The position numbers were made by a program, and so were the translations under genes. Shown in pieces: positions 1 to 9,373 of a DNA stretch of 64,000 bases. The notes beneath the pieces are model-generated. The model did not search any database. It was not told the origin of the DNA and saw only the letters and a program-made list of their open reading frames with translations. Numbering within the stretch: the stretch's first letter is position 1; every line of letters begins with the position of its first letter. Origin of the DNA: Gammaproteobacteria bacterium. GTDB lineage: Bacteria; Pseudomonadota; Gammaproteobacteria; Steroidobacterales; Woeseiaceae. The DNA lies in the NCBI GenBank assembly GCA_022600955.1, contig JAHZJK010000031.1, positions 62,001 to 126,000 on the forward strand. Reading direction: 5' to 3'.

Positions 1-474
1 AGCGTCACCACTCAACATCTCGAACCCTGGCCAGTCGCGGGTCTTGTCGACAATCTCACTGCCCTGATTTGGCGGGCCAAGCATCACGACGCGTCCAAGG
101 TCCGGGATCGGGTCATACTCGTTCTGGTAGCGCAGCAAAATGCCACCAATTGAATGCGTAACAAAGTGTATTTGCGTGGCACCTGAACTGCGACACTCCG
201 CGAGTCCTGTACCGACAGCGAGCGGCGCGATGGTTTCTATGTTTCCGGCCTGCGATGGGTAGTCAACATTCGCCGTGGCGTATCCGGCGTCCTGCAATGC
301 CTCAGCCATGGGTCTCATCGCACGCCAGCTTCGATTCAGCCCGTGCAGCAACACGACACATTCGCCGCGACTCGTCGATGCAGACATTTCCGTGCGTGGC
401 GCGGATGCGCAGCCGGAACTGACGACGACAAGCGCTAACACCGCGCATGCTATCGTTCTGCTGATTGATTCCAT
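1..474 (-). CDS. Exported alpha/beta-hydrolase (lipase-like) lipoprotein, C-terminus cut off by the window edge
   Basis: The frame is open from an ATG at 474 (minus) to the window edge, giving the first 158 residues. A hydrophobic leader ends in a lipobox-like VSSGC (Cys about 22), so the product is probably lipid-anchored outside the inner membrane. The HGLNRS stretch near residue 44 is the oxyanion-hole strand seen in PGAP1-like and triacylglycerol-lipase-like hydrolases. THSIGG near residue 110 is the nucleophile elbow with its serine, and LGPPNQGS follows as in bacterial lipases of this group. The acid and histidine of the triad would lie beyond the window. It diverges from the GST-like gene with only 24 bp between the starts. 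The substrate is unknown; an esterase or lipase is the safe call. Confidence 0.82.
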   Translation of the reverse strand, partial: MESISRTIACAVLALVVVSSGCASAPRTEMSASTSRGECVVLLHGLNRSWRAMRPMAEALQDAGYATANVDYPSQAGNIETIAPLAVGTGLAECRSSGATQIHFVTHSIGGILLRYQNEYDPIPDLGRVVMLGPPNQGSEIVDKTRDWPGFEMLSGDA

Positions 475-498
475 CGGTTTCTGCCAAAGCGAGTTGCT

Positions 499-1104
499 AT
501 GCCCACACTTTATACAGTAACAACATCGAATGGCCAGCGAGCGAGTATCGCACTCGAAGAGTGCGGCATTACGTACAGCGTGCGCACCGTCGACCTGTTG
601 AACGCGGAGCATCGATCCGAAGCAATGCTGGCATTGAATCCGTTTGGCCGCATGCCCGTCCTGCAGCATGATGATGGCAATTCCATATATGGCAGCCTCG
701 CTATCGGCATGCATGCCGCAAATTCGTCCGGCCTCCTATTGCCACGCGAGACCGAGCGTGATCAGTTCTACCATTGGCTAGGCATATTGCTAACGGACCT
801 GGCGCCTGCATTCTCTGCCCAGTTCTATCTCGGGATACTGGCACCGCAACCGGATGAATGGGCGAACGCCCTTTATGCCGACATCATTGAGCGTTTTTTG
901 ACGGGCATCGACCAGCACCTGGCTGAGCACGAGTATTTCCTCGATGGCGGTTATTCCCTCGTTGACGTCATGATGTATCCGACCGCAACGACTTCAATGT
1001 CGAGGATGCCTGGCGGCGTGAGCAAGTACCCGAACATTGAGCGCTGGAGCGGCCTGTCAGGTGCCCGCGAGGCTGTTCTGCAGGGTATGGCCATTTCGTC
1101 CTGA
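499..1104 (+). CDS. Glutathione S-transferase family protein
   Basis: 201 residues, the usual GST length. The N-terminal thioredoxin-like domain (about 1-78) starts MPTLYTVTTSNGQRASIALEE and contains the NPFGRMPVLQ cis-proline segment that contacts glutathione. An all-helical C-terminal domain (about 85-195) contains YSLVDVMMYP, matching the conserved N-capping box of helix 6. Such proteins conjugate or reduce electrophiles with glutathione in the cytosol, but the substrate cannot be read from sequence. The gene diverges from the lipoprotein gene and is followed by the first copy of the island's shared 18-bp element. It lies upstream of that element, so it is probably not part of the catabolic operon. 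Confidence 0.85.
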   Translation: MPTLYTVTTSNGQRASIALEECGITYSVRTVDLLNAEHRSEAMLALNPFGRMPVLQHDDGNSIYGSLAIGMHAANSSGLLLPRETERDQFYHWLGILLTDLAPAFSAQFYLGILAPQPDEWANALYADIIERFLTGIDQHLAEHEYFLDGGYSLVDVMMYPTATTSMSRMPGGVSKYPNIERWSGLSGAREAVLQGMAISS

Positions 1105-1127
1105 GGCTGTATTGCCATCAATAAGAC

Positions 1128-1145
1128 CTATTGTTATATTGATAG
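1128..1145 (+). promoter_or_regulatory. Shared island operator, site A (upstream of the CoA-transferase/hyuAB operon)
   Basis: CTATTGTTATATTGATAG lies 69 bp before the CoA-transferase start. The outer bases form an inverted repeat (CCTAT, ten bases, ATAGG, 1127-1146). It matches the consensus CTATTGTTATATnATTAG found in seven intergenic regions of this window. It is probably a binding site for a dimeric regulator. The GntR/UTRA protein encoded in this operon is the nearest candidate, which would make the site autoregulatory; that assignment is inference. Confidence 0.6.
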
Positions 1146-1213
1146 GCCTAAAAGTACAAAACAACCGGATCAACGACTCCGTTGCTCCGCCATAACAGGA
1201 CCGCATAAACAAA

Positions 1214-2416
1214 ATGACAGACGCCGTGGACCGCAAGGGGCCTTTGACTGATATTCGCCTGATAGAGATGGGGCAGCTGATCGCCGGGCCTTTTTGTGGC
1301 CAGCTAATGGCAGACATGGGCGCGGATGTCATCAAGATCGAACCCCCGGGGAAGGGTGACCCTATGCGTGTCTGGGGGCGCGGAGACTACCCACTCTGGT
1401 GGAGTGTTTGTGCTCGCAACAAACGTTGTGTCACCGCCAACCTGCGCGTTGAGGAAGGTCAGGAGCTGGTTCGAAAGCTGATCGCGGGCGCCGATATGGT
1501 TCTGGAAAACTTTCGGCCCGGCACGATGGAGCGTTGGGGCCTCGGTTACGAAGATCTGATCAAGATCAATCCCAGCATCATCATGATTCGTGTTTCAGGC
1601 TATGGCCAGACGGGCCCCTATGCATCTCGCGCTGGTTACGCCGCGATCGGAGAAGCGATGGGCGGAATGCGCTACCTGTGTGGCGAGCCCGATCGACAAC
1701 CCAGCCGCGCTGGCCTGTCAATCGGCGATACGCTGGCCGCGACCTTTGCATGCAATGGCGCACTTGCGGCACTGCATCATCGCGACCGGACCGGGGAAGG
1801 CCAGGTAATCGATGCGTCGATCTACGAATCGGTTCTGAATGTCATGGAAGCCACTATTCCCGAGTATGTCGTGAGCGACTACGTCAGGGAGCGTTCAGGC
1901 GCCACGTTGCCGAATGTTGCGCCGTCGAACATTTACGACTGCAAGGACGGCATTTTCCTGATTGCAGCCAACCAGGACACAGTATTCGCCCGCCTGGTTG
2001 AGACGATGGGACAACCTGAACTGGCGCAGGATGAGCGCTTCAGTGGGCATACCGAGCGTGGTGCCAACATGGCTGAGCTCGACGAGATCATCAATGCATG
2101 GACGAAAACCAGGACAGTTGCGGAAGTTGACGCTCTCATGCAAGAAGCGGGTGTTCCGGCGGGTAAGATCTTTCGCGCTCCGGAAATGCTGGATGACCCG
2201 CAATACCAGGCACGTGAGGCTATTGTGGCAACACCGACTGAGGAATGGCCGCAGCTGAAAATGCAAAACGTATTTCCGAAGATGTCGAAGACACAAGGTG
2301 AAATACGCTGGCCGGGCAATACGACTCTCGGCGCACACAATCAGGAAGTTTACGGGGGCGAGCTGGGAATCAGCGACGACGAGCTGGCCCGGATGCAGCA
2401 AAACGCAATAATTTGA
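1214..2416 (+). CDS. CaiB/BaiF family (class III) CoA-transferase
   Basis: 400 residues, full family length. Class III CoA-transferases move CoA from one acyl-CoA to another carboxylic acid, with an aspartate forming the acyl anhydride. That aspartate is visible as Asp172 in LSIGDTLAATF. The N-terminal IEMGQLIAGPFCGQLMADMG segment and GADVIKIEPPGKGDP are typical of the family. It is the first gene of a rightward operon with hyuA 24 bp downstream, and follows operator site A. It would activate or recycle the dicarboxylate or branched acid released by the ring-opening enzymes encoded next. The donor and acceptor acids are unknown. A second, clearly different member lies at 13900. Confidence 0.92.
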   Translation: MTDAVDRKGPLTDIRLIEMGQLIAGPFCGQLMADMGADVIKIEPPGKGDPMRVWGRGDYPLWWSVCARNKRCVTANLRVEEGQELVRKLIAGADMVLENFRPGTMERWGLGYEDLIKINPSIIMIRVSGYGQTGPYASRAGYAAIGEAMGGMRYLCGEPDRQPSRAGLSIGDTLAATFACNGALAALHHRDRTGEGQVIDASIYESVLNVMEATIPEYVVSDYVRERSGATLPNVAPSNIYDCKDGIFLIAANQDTVFARLVETMGQPELAQDERFSGHTERGANMAELDEIINAWTKTRTVAEVDALMQEAGVPAGKIFRAPEMLDDPQYQAREAIVATPTEEWPQLKMQNVFPKMSKTQGEIRWPGNTTLGAHNQEVYGGELGISDDELARMQQNAII

Positions 2417-2440
2417 ACACGATAGATCAGGGGTAACCAC

Positions 2441-4510
2441 ATGACGTTTCGTCTAGGAGTTGACGTTGGCGGCACATTCACGGACCTGTTGTTGGTCGAT
2501 GAATCGTCCGGCCAGACCTACATGGCCAAAGTACCATCTACGCCCGAAGATTCATCCATCGGCGTATTGAATGGCATCGATCGCATTTGCGACGAGTCCG
2601 ACATTGATCCCAAGCAGGTTGCGCAAGTGATGCATGGCACCACTGTCGCGACCAACGCGGTTTTGACACGCAAGGGTGCCAAGGTTGGCTTGATTACGAC
2701 TAAAGGATACCGTCAGACCTTGCAGGTGGCGCGGTCGTTTTGCCCGGGCGGTCTTGGCGGGTGGGTCAGTTACAACAAAGCACCACTGATGGCGCCACTG
2801 GAGCTCACGATTGAAGCGGATGAGCGTATGGGTGCAGATGGTGAAGTCGTTAGTCCGCTGGACGCCGACGCTCTGCGCAAGGACCTGCAAGTGCTCGCAG
2901 CAACCGGTGAAGTCGAGGCACTAACGATTTGCCTGCTCAACTCCTACATTAATGGCAGCCACGAAAGAGAAGTGCGCGATGTCGCTGAGACGGTGTTTGG
3001 CGATATTCCGATTTCAATCAGCAGCGACGTCGTTCCGGAGATGCAGGAGTACGAGCGCACGGAGACGACGGTCGTAAATTCGTATGTGCGACCGCAGGTA
3101 TCGAAGTACGTCAGCAATCTGAGTACCTCTCTGGCTGAACGCCTTGGCGATGACGTTAATCTCGCGATTCTCAGATCAGACGGCGGGCTCGCTTCGGCAC
3201 GCGCGTCTGGTGAGTCGCCCGTAAACCTGTTGATGTCCGGTCCGGCCGGCGGTGTTGCAGGCGCAATGTACTTCTGTCAGCGCGGCGGTTTCGAGAATAT
3301 TCTGACGTTTGACATGGGCGGAACATCAACAGACGTAGCGCTGATTCAAAACGGCGAAGCACGAATTCGCCGCGAAACGCGGGTCAGTGATATCACCGTG
3401 CGGGCGCCGTCAGTCGACGTACGCACAATCGGTGCCGGCGGTGGCTCGATTGCTTTCGTACCAGAACTCACCAAAGCGCTGCGCGTTGGTCCCGACTCAG
3501 CAGGAGCAGATCCTGGGCCGGCCGCGTACATGAAAGGCGGCGAAGCGCCGACCGTTTGCGACGCCAACGTCGTACTCGGCTACCTGCCGTCCGATGTCAA
3601 ACTCGGTGGAGCGATGACGATTAACCGCGAAGCAGCCGAGAAGGCCGTGCAGTCTCTGGCGGATGCGATGAGTATCGACCTGATGACGGCCGCGGAGGGC
3701 ATTATCAAAATCGTCAACGAATCAATGCTCGGCGCGCTGCGCCTGGTCTCCGTTGAGCAAGGCTATGATCCCCGGGACTTTGCGCTGGTTGGTTTCGGTG
3801 GCGCAGGGCCATTGCATGCCAATGCACTTGGTGTTCTTAGTGGCGCATGGCCGGTTATCGTTCCGCCCGGCCCTGGAGTGTTGTGTGCTTATGGCGACGC
3901 AACAACGCAGATTCGCGATGAAGCGTCGCAAACCTATGTTGCCAAGGTCGACGAAATTACAGCGGACGATCTGATCAAAGAGCTACATGCTCTACGTGCG
4001 CGTGCGGGGGAGTCTTTTGCTGCAGACGGAATCTCAGCCGATCAACAGGATGTTGTGTACCAGGCTGACATTCGCTATGCCGGCCAGGCGTTCCAGCTTT
4101 CGTTGACAGTGACCGATGAAGAACTGCAAAACCAGGGTCTTGCGGTATTGACTGACGAATTCGACAGGCAGCATGAACAACTGTTTACGTTCGCGCACGG
4201 TAAAGATCACGAGATTGTGATGATTCGCGCTGTTGTGAAGGCGAAAAGCAGCCTGACCGCTGACCTGAATGAAGTGAGTGATACGGCAACGGATGTGAAA
4301 GACGCCGTGATTCACGAGACGAAATACTACTACGAGCAACACTGGCACGATGCCGCGATCTACGATCGCGAAAAACTCGGCGTAGGAACTGTTGTGAACG
4401 GGCCTGCGATTGTGCAGGAAATGGATTCAACGACCCTGGTCCTGCCCGGACATACGGCGACAGTCGACAGTGTCGGCAATCTTCTCATCAATCCGGTCGA
4501 AGGAGTTTAG
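2441..4510 (+). CDS. hyuA: Hydantoinase/oxoprolinase family protein, A subunit (HyuA-like)
   Basis: 689 residues, typical of HyuA, N-methylhydantoinase A and acetone carboxylase beta subunits. The ASKHA ATP-binding fold is visible: GVDVGGTFTD at 6-15, HGTTVATNA at 65-73, GPAGGVAGA near 267 and DMGGTSTDV near 291. The family uses ATP to phosphorylate a ring carbonyl so that a stable lactam or cyclic imide (5-oxoproline, hydantoin, N-methylhydantoin) can be hydrolysed together with the B subunit. The AGGGG ribosome site precedes the ATG. The B subunit gene starts 2 bp after the stop, with its AAGGAG inside this gene's end. The exact ring substrate cannot be read. An acetone-carboxylase role is less likely because there is no gamma subunit gene. 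Confidence 0.9.
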   Translation: MTFRLGVDVGGTFTDLLLVDESSGQTYMAKVPSTPEDSSIGVLNGIDRICDESDIDPKQVAQVMHGTTVATNAVLTRKGAKVGLITTKGYRQTLQVARSFCPGGLGGWVSYNKAPLMAPLELTIEADERMGADGEVVSPLDADALRKDLQVLAATGEVEALTICLLNSYINGSHEREVRDVAETVFGDIPISISSDVVPEMQEYERTETTVVNSYVRPQVSKYVSNLSTSLAERLGDDVNLAILRSDGGLASARASGESPVNLLMSGPAGGVAGAMYFCQRGGFENILTFDMGGTSTDVALIQNGEARIRRETRVSDITVRAPSVDVRTIGAGGGSIAFVPELTKALRVGPDSAGADPGPAAYMKGGEAPTVCDANVVLGYLPSDVKLGGAMTINREAAEKAVQSLADAMSIDLMTAAEGIIKIVNESMLGALRLVSVEQGYDPRDFALVGFGGAGPLHANALGVLSGAWPVIVPPGPGVLCAYGDATTQIRDEASQTYVAKVDEITADDLIKELHALRARAGESFAADGISADQQDVVYQADIRYAGQAFQLSLTVTDEELQNQGLAVLTDEFDRQHEQLFTFAHGKDHEIVMIRAVVKAKSSLTADLNEVSDTATDVKDAVIHETKYYYEQHWHDAAIYDREKLGVGTVVNGPAIVQEMDSTTLVLPGHTATVDSVGNLLINPVEGV

Positions 4511-4512
4511 TC

Positions 4513-6360
4513 ATGACAGCGAGAATCATTGAAACAAACTCTACACCGTGGGAAACAGCTGACGTCGACGCAGTCACGGTTGACATCATCGAAAATGCTC
4601 TGCGGAATGTTCGCGAGGAGATGGACGCTGTACTGTTTCGTACCGCAATGAGTCCGGGTATTCGCGAGCAGGGCGATTGTTTTCCGATGGTTGCCAACAA
4701 AGATGGCAAAATGGTTGTCGGACAATTTGGCTCATTTATTCATGGCTTTCTCGAAGCCTACGATGGGGATATCGAAGACGGCGATATTATTCTTACCAAT
4801 GATCCGTACATGTGTAATGCGGCGGTATCCCATTTACCGGACTGGATCGTTCTGGTTCCTGTGTTTAACAACGGTCGCCATATCGCATGGTCAGCGATGT
4901 TTGGTCACATGTCGGACAACGGCGGCATGGTTCCCGGTTCGATTCCGATCAAGGCCGAGACGATCTACCAGGAAGGAATCCGGATTCCGCCCACCAAACT
5001 CTACAAGAAAGGCGTGTTGCAGGAAGATATCCTCGAGCTGATTCTGCATAACGTTCGCACAACTGAATGGAACCGCTTTGATCTGAATGCGCTAGTCGCG
5101 GCCTGCCGGACCGCGTCAAAGCGTTGCGTAGAAATTGCCGAGCGCTTTGGAGACGAGGTTTTCCAGACGACCATGCAGATCATGCTGGATCGAAATCTGG
5201 AAGCGATGCGCGCGATCATCCAGATGTTTGTTCCCGAGAAACCGTCATATTTCGAAGATTATGTTTGCGATGACGGCGTCGGCAAAGGCCCCTACAAAAT
5301 AGCATGTACGATGTGGCGTGAAGGGGATGTCGCGATATTCGACTTCGAGGGAACAGACCCGCAGGCGAAGAGTTCGATTAATTTCTACATGAACGAAGAG
5401 ATGTTCAAGATGTTCTTCGGCTCGTTTACGATCAATCTGTTCGACCCTCACATTCTGTTTAACGACGGTTTCTACGAACTTGTAGACGTACGCATTCCGC
5501 AAGGTAGCCTGTTGAAGCCGAACTTCCCCGCAGCTTTGTCCGGTCGCACTCATGCATTGGGCCGAATTTTCGACGTGATGGGCGGCGTTCTCGGACAGGG
5601 AGCACCCGATGCGATGAACGCAGCGGGCTTCTCGGATAGTCCGCATCTGTTCTACTCGGGATACGACAAGAAAGGTGAGTGGTTCCAGCTGTTCCAGATC
5701 GGTTTCGGTGGCATTCCAGGTCGCCCTGTCGGCGACGGGCCTGACGGACATTCATTGTGGCCCGGCTTTACCAACGTACCAAACGAGTTTATCGAAGCAT
5801 ACTTCCCGTTGCGCATCGTCAAATACGAACCCATCGCAGACTCGGGCGGTGCAGGATTGCATCGCGGCGGTAACGGATTGTCAGTTGCGTACGAGTTTCT
5901 CGTCGATGGCGACATTGCGATTCACGATGAGCGCTGGCTAACCTACCCGTGGGGCGTTCGCGGCGGTGACCCTGGTATGCGTTCCACGAAACGGCTGGTG
6001 CGGGCCGATGGCAGTGAAGAGTGGCTGCCGGCCAAATGCGACGGAATCAGTGTCAAGGAAGGCGACGTTCTCTACTTTAATACCTGGGGCGGCGGCGGCT
6101 GGGGCAACCCGCTGGAACGAGACGCCGAACTGGTTGCGTTCGACGTGAGGCGTGGTCTGGTCAGTCACGAAGGTGCGAAACGCTATGGTGTCGTACTCGA
6201 TTCGTCCGGGGCGGTTGATGTAGCGGGATCCGAGAAACTGCGCGCTGAAATGGCAGTCAGCAAGGAAGATACCGGGTTGTTTAGCCGCGGCGGATCGATA
6301 GAAGAGATTAAGGCACGTGCACTTGAAGAGACGCATCTACCTGCACCGGAAGCGCCATGA
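4513..6360 (+). CDS. hyuB: Hydantoinase B/oxoprolinase family protein, B subunit (HyuB-like)
   Basis: 615 residues, within the usual B-subunit range. The N-terminus (VDIIENALRNVREEM, then FRTAMSPGIREQGDCF) and the NDPYMCNAAVSHLPDW segment, which probably carries metal-ligand-like residues, are diagnostic of the HyuB fold. The C-terminal glycine-rich WGGGGWGNPLERD near residue 533 is the family signature. It works with HyuA as an ATP-driven cyclic amide hydrolase. Translation is probably coupled to hyuA, with a 2-bp gap and a strong AAGGAG. Its last codons overlap the GntR regulator gene by 4 bp, so enzyme and regulator are made from one message. Confidence 0.92.
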   Translation: MTARIIETNSTPWETADVDAVTVDIIENALRNVREEMDAVLFRTAMSPGIREQGDCFPMVANKDGKMVVGQFGSFIHGFLEAYDGDIEDGDIILTNDPYMCNAAVSHLPDWIVLVPVFNNGRHIAWSAMFGHMSDNGGMVPGSIPIKAETIYQEGIRIPPTKLYKKGVLQEDILELILHNVRTTEWNRFDLNALVAACRTASKRCVEIAERFGDEVFQTTMQIMLDRNLEAMRAIIQMFVPEKPSYFEDYVCDDGVGKGPYKIACTMWREGDVAIFDFEGTDPQAKSSINFYMNEEMFKMFFGSFTINLFDPHILFNDGFYELVDVRIPQGSLLKPNFPAALSGRTHALGRIFDVMGGVLGQGAPDAMNAAGFSDSPHLFYSGYDKKGEWFQLFQIGFGGIPGRPVGDGPDGHSLWPGFTNVPNEFIEAYFPLRIVKYEPIADSGGAGLHRGGNGLSVAYEFLVDGDIAIHDERWLTYPWGVRGGDPGMRSTKRLVRADGSEEWLPAKCDGISVKEGDVLYFNTWGGGGWGNPLERDAELVAFDVRRGLVSHEGAKRYGVVLDSSGAVDVAGSEKLRAEMAVSKEDTGLFSRGGSIEEIKARALEETHLPAPEAP

Positions 6361-7130
6361 GTGACTTGCTGAATTCACTGAAAGCCGAATGGACTCTCGG
6401 ACAGAGTGGCGCGCTGGCACGTGTACCGCTCTATCACCAGCTCTATTCGGTGCTCAAAGAATCGATCATGAACGGTACGATTTCGTACGACGCGCAAATG
6501 CCAACAGAGCAGCAGTTGGCGGCGACTTTCGATGTCTCTCGCATTACTGCGAAGCGCGCGATGGACGAACTCGCGGCGGAAAATCTGATAGCAAGGTTCC
6601 GCGGTAAAGGCTCGCATGTAATTTATCAATATACGCCGCCTCCGGTACGTGCGCCGCTGGTCGGAATGCTCGAGAATCTTGCCGAAATGGGCAAGCACAG
6701 TATCGTCCGCGTGCTATCTGTGGAGGAAGTAGTACCGCCGGCAGACGTACGGACGCTACTGGGGCTCGGCGAGCGCGACACAGTGCATAAACTGGTCCGC
6801 GTTCGCAGCAATGAAGAAGGTGAACCGTATGCTTACTACGTCAGCTGGACGCTTGGCATCAGCAAGGGATTTACCAAGAGCAACCTGGAGCGAACACCAC
6901 GCCTCGATGTTATTCGCAAGAATGGTATCAAGCTCGCCAAGATTGAGCAGGTGCTGAGCGCTGAGAGTGCATCAGTGCAGATTGCCTCCGAACTGGATCT
7001 CGAGCCGGGCGCCGCGCTGCTTTCAATTCGACGCTTGTCATCAAATGAGGATGGCAAAGTCGTCGACGTACTTGACGGGCTGTACGCGCCACAGCGTTAC
7101 CAATACACAATGGTACTGAGCCTCGACTAA
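6357..7130 (+). CDS. GntR family transcriptional regulator, HutC/UTRA subfamily
   Basis: 257 residues. An N-terminal winged helix covers about 21-90, with the recognition region EQQLAATFDVSRITAKRAMDE at about 51-70 and the wing FRGKGSHVI after it. A UTRA effector domain covers about 97-250. HutC-type regulators are usually repressors released by a small metabolite of the pathway they control. The start ATG overlaps the hyuB stop (ATGA). It is the only DNA-binding protein encoded between 1 and 46 kb, so it is the natural candidate for the 18-bp element found at seven promoters. The element does not show the classic GTNTA half-sites of HutC proteins, so the link is a hypothesis. Confidence 0.93.
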   Translation: MSDLLNSLKAEWTLGQSGALARVPLYHQLYSVLKESIMNGTISYDAQMPTEQQLAATFDVSRITAKRAMDELAAENLIARFRGKGSHVIYQYTPPPVRAPLVGMLENLAEMGKHSIVRVLSVEEVVPPADVRTLLGLGERDTVHKLVRVRSNEEGEPYAYYVSWTLGISKGFTKSNLERTPRLDVIRKNGIKLAKIEQVLSAESASVQIASELDLEPGAALLSIRRLSSNEDGKVVDVLDGLYAPQRYQYTMVLSLD

Positions 7131-7147
7131 CCAATAGCGATAAAAAA

Positions 7148-8635
7148 ATGTCTCTAGATTTAGTGATTAAGAACGTGCGCGTCGTGCGCCCTGACGGCGA
7201 TGGTTCGGAAGATCTCGATATCGGGATCCACGACGGCAAGATCGCACGACTCGAAGCGAATATTTCACCGGACGACGCGAATGCGGTTCACGATGGTGAA
7301 GGCCGTCTGCTGTTTCCGGGTTTGGTCGACGGTCATATGCATGTTGGCATTTACTCACCGCTTGCCGATGACGCTGTCACCGAAAGCAAAGCCGCCGCGA
7401 TGGGCGGTGTGACCTCTGCGATAACTTATTTCAGGACGGGCCAGTACTACCTGAACAAGGGTGGGTCTTATGAAGACTTTTACCCGGAAGTGCTGCAGAT
7501 TTCGAACGGTAACTACTGGGTGGACTACGCCTACCATCTGGCACCCATTTCCAGTTCCCACATAGATGAAATGGAGTCGCTGTTGACCAATCACGGTGTC
7601 TGTTCGTTCAAGATTTTCATGTTCTACGGGGGCTATGGTTTGCATGGCAAAACCGACAAGGACGCGCAAAAGCAGTTCTTGATGATTGGCGAAGATGAGT
7701 CCTACGATATTGCTCATTTCGAATTCATCATGCGGTCAGCGCAGAAGTTGATGAAGAAGTATCCGCAAATGGCCGATCAGATAAGCGTTAGCTTGCATTG
7801 TGAGCTCGCAGATATTCTCAACGCATATACGAAGCTGGTGCAGAAGGAAGGTAAGTTGAGTGGCCTGCGAGCCTATAGTGCTGCGCGTCCACCGCACTCA
7901 GAGGGGCTGGCAATCTGGATTGCGTCGTACCTGGCGTACGAGACTGACTGTGTAAATATCAACTTGCTGCACCTGACTTCTCGCAAGGCCGTCGAGGCGG
8001 CGCTGATGATGCAAAAAGTGTTTCCGCATATCAATTTCCGGCGCGAGGTTACGATCGGTCACATGCTGCTCGACTATGACGCGCCGGCCGCGTGTCACGC
8101 GAAAGTAAATCCGCCGATCCGTTCACGAGAGGACGTTGAGTTTCTCTGGGAGAAACTGCTTGAGGGAGAGATTGACTGGGTGGTCAGCGATCACGCCTGC
8201 TGTTCAGAGGAGCTGAAGACTGACAATCAGAATCCGAAAGATGACGATAATATCTGGGTGTCGAAGTCCGGCTTTGGTGGCACCGAGTATCTGTTGTCTG
8301 GCTTGTTTAGTGAGGGATCCCGTCGCGGTATGACTGTCAATCACATGGCGCGGCTCGTGAGCAAGAATCCGGCTGAGCGCTACGGATTGCTGAATAAAGG
8401 TGATATCAAAGTCGGTTACGATGCCGATCTGGTGCTGCTGGACCCGGACGAGTCTTTCGTCGTGCGTGCGGCCGAATCAGAATCGTCTCAAGGCTACACG
8501 CCATTTGAGGGTATGGAGCTGACGGGTCGCGTGAAGTCGACTTTCCTGCGTGGCCAGCTCGTTTATGACAACGGTGATGTGGTTGGAAGTGCACAAGGCC
8601 AGTACCTGTCTCGTCCCAGCCAGCGTCCGGCGTAA
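7148..8635 (+). CDS. Dihydropyrimidinase/hydantoinase-like cyclic amidase (amidohydrolase superfamily)
   Basis: 495 residues. All binuclear-metal residues of the family can be placed: His63 and His65 in DGHMHVG, carboxylated Lys155 in CSFKIFMF, His217 in SLHCE, His275 in LLHLTS and Asp348 in VVSDHA. These enzymes hydrolyse cyclic ureides or imides (dihydropyrimidines, hydantoins, succinimide or maleimide type rings) to carbamoyl or half-amide acids without ATP. It follows the regulator gene by 17 bp and ends 2 bp before the next start. It shares the operon with HyuAB, which attacks related rings by a different, ATP-dependent mechanism. True dihydropyrimidinase, hydantoinase, allantoinase-like or imidase activity cannot be separated by eye. 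Confidence 0.88.
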   Translation: MSLDLVIKNVRVVRPDGDGSEDLDIGIHDGKIARLEANISPDDANAVHDGEGRLLFPGLVDGHMHVGIYSPLADDAVTESKAAAMGGVTSAITYFRTGQYYLNKGGSYEDFYPEVLQISNGNYWVDYAYHLAPISSSHIDEMESLLTNHGVCSFKIFMFYGGYGLHGKTDKDAQKQFLMIGEDESYDIAHFEFIMRSAQKLMKKYPQMADQISVSLHCELADILNAYTKLVQKEGKLSGLRAYSAARPPHSEGLAIWIASYLAYETDCVNINLLHLTSRKAVEAALMMQKVFPHINFRREVTIGHMLLDYDAPAACHAKVNPPIRSREDVEFLWEKLLEGEIDWVVSDHACCSEELKTDNQNPKDDDNIWVSKSGFGGTEYLLSGLFSEGSRRGMTVNHMARLVSKNPAERYGLLNKGDIKVGYDADLVLLDPDESFVVRAAESESSQGYTPFEGMELTGRVKSTFLRGQLVYDNGDVVGSAQGQYLSRPSQRPA

Positions 8636-8637
8636 CG

Positions 8638-9345
8638 ATGAGTGAAGCGCAATTATTGTTGGTCACGGCGGCTTCGATCGCTTTTGTACACACACTGCTT
8701 GGTCCGGATCATTATCTGCCGTTCATGGTGATGGGGAAGGCTCGTCGCTGGTCGTTCTTGAAAACCATGCGTATGACACTTTTGTGCGGTGCAGGTCATG
8801 TCATGAGTTCGGTGCTAATTGGTATTGTTGGACTGCTTATCGGTGCGCGCTTGTCTGCACTGGTCGAGATTGAGGGCATGCGCGGCAACCTGGCTGGCTG
8901 GGCTTTGCTCGCGTTTGGTTTGATGTACTTCGCATGGGGCCTGAAAAAAGCAGGCCGCTCGCACACACATGCGCACTTGCACGCTCACGGCGATGTTGTG
9001 CATTCGCATTCGCACGATCACCAGCATGAACACGCACATGCGCATACAAAGTCTGGGCGAGCGACGGTGACGCCATGGGCGATGTTCATCGTGTTCGTAC
9101 TCGGACCCTGCGAGGCATTGATCCCACTATTCATGTATCCGGCGGCGCAACAAAGCTACGCTCTGGTTCTCAGTGTCGCACTGACATTCGGGCTCGTGAC
9201 GCTCGCCACCATGATGGCGGCGGTCGCTCTGGGAACACTGGGGATTCGCAATTTCAGTTTTCGGGGCGGAGCACGCTACGCGCATGCGCTGGCCGGTGCA
9301 TCGGTTGCAGTGTGCGGTGCCGCTATCAGCTTTATGGGTTTGTAA
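8638..9345 (+). CDS. UreH/NicO-like metal transporter-type membrane protein with His-rich loop
   Basis: 235 residues with about six membrane segments. The first carries HTLLGPDHYLPF (His18, Asp24, His25), which matches the H-x5-DH type metal signature of nickel/cobalt transporters and UreH-like proteins. A loop at about 108-137 is extremely histidine rich. CEALIPLFMYP in the second half resembles the repeated motif of this fold. It probably moves or buffers nickel, cobalt or zinc across the inner membrane; the direction is unknown. No urease or hydrogenase gene is nearby. The likely clients are the metal-dependent dihydropyrimidinase-like enzyme just upstream and the bicupin downstream. The start overlaps the end region of the previous gene (2-bp gap). 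Confidence 0.78.
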   Translation: MSEAQLLLVTAASIAFVHTLLGPDHYLPFMVMGKARRWSFLKTMRMTLLCGAGHVMSSVLIGIVGLLIGARLSALVEIEGMRGNLAGWALLAFGLMYFAWGLKKAGRSHTHAHLHAHGDVVHSHSHDHQHEHAHAHTKSGRATVTPWAMFIVFVLGPCEALIPLFMYPAAQQSYALVLSVALTFGLVTLATMMAAVALGTLGIRNFSFRGGARYAHALAGASVAVCGAAISFMGL

Positions 9346-9373
9346 GATATCAGTATCTAATGTGGAGAGAAGA

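Noticed and set aside
9345..9358. AGATA-TCAG-TATCT mini-hairpin after the metal transporter gene
   Set aside because: A five-base AT-rich stem inside an operon, with no T-run; not a credible terminator.
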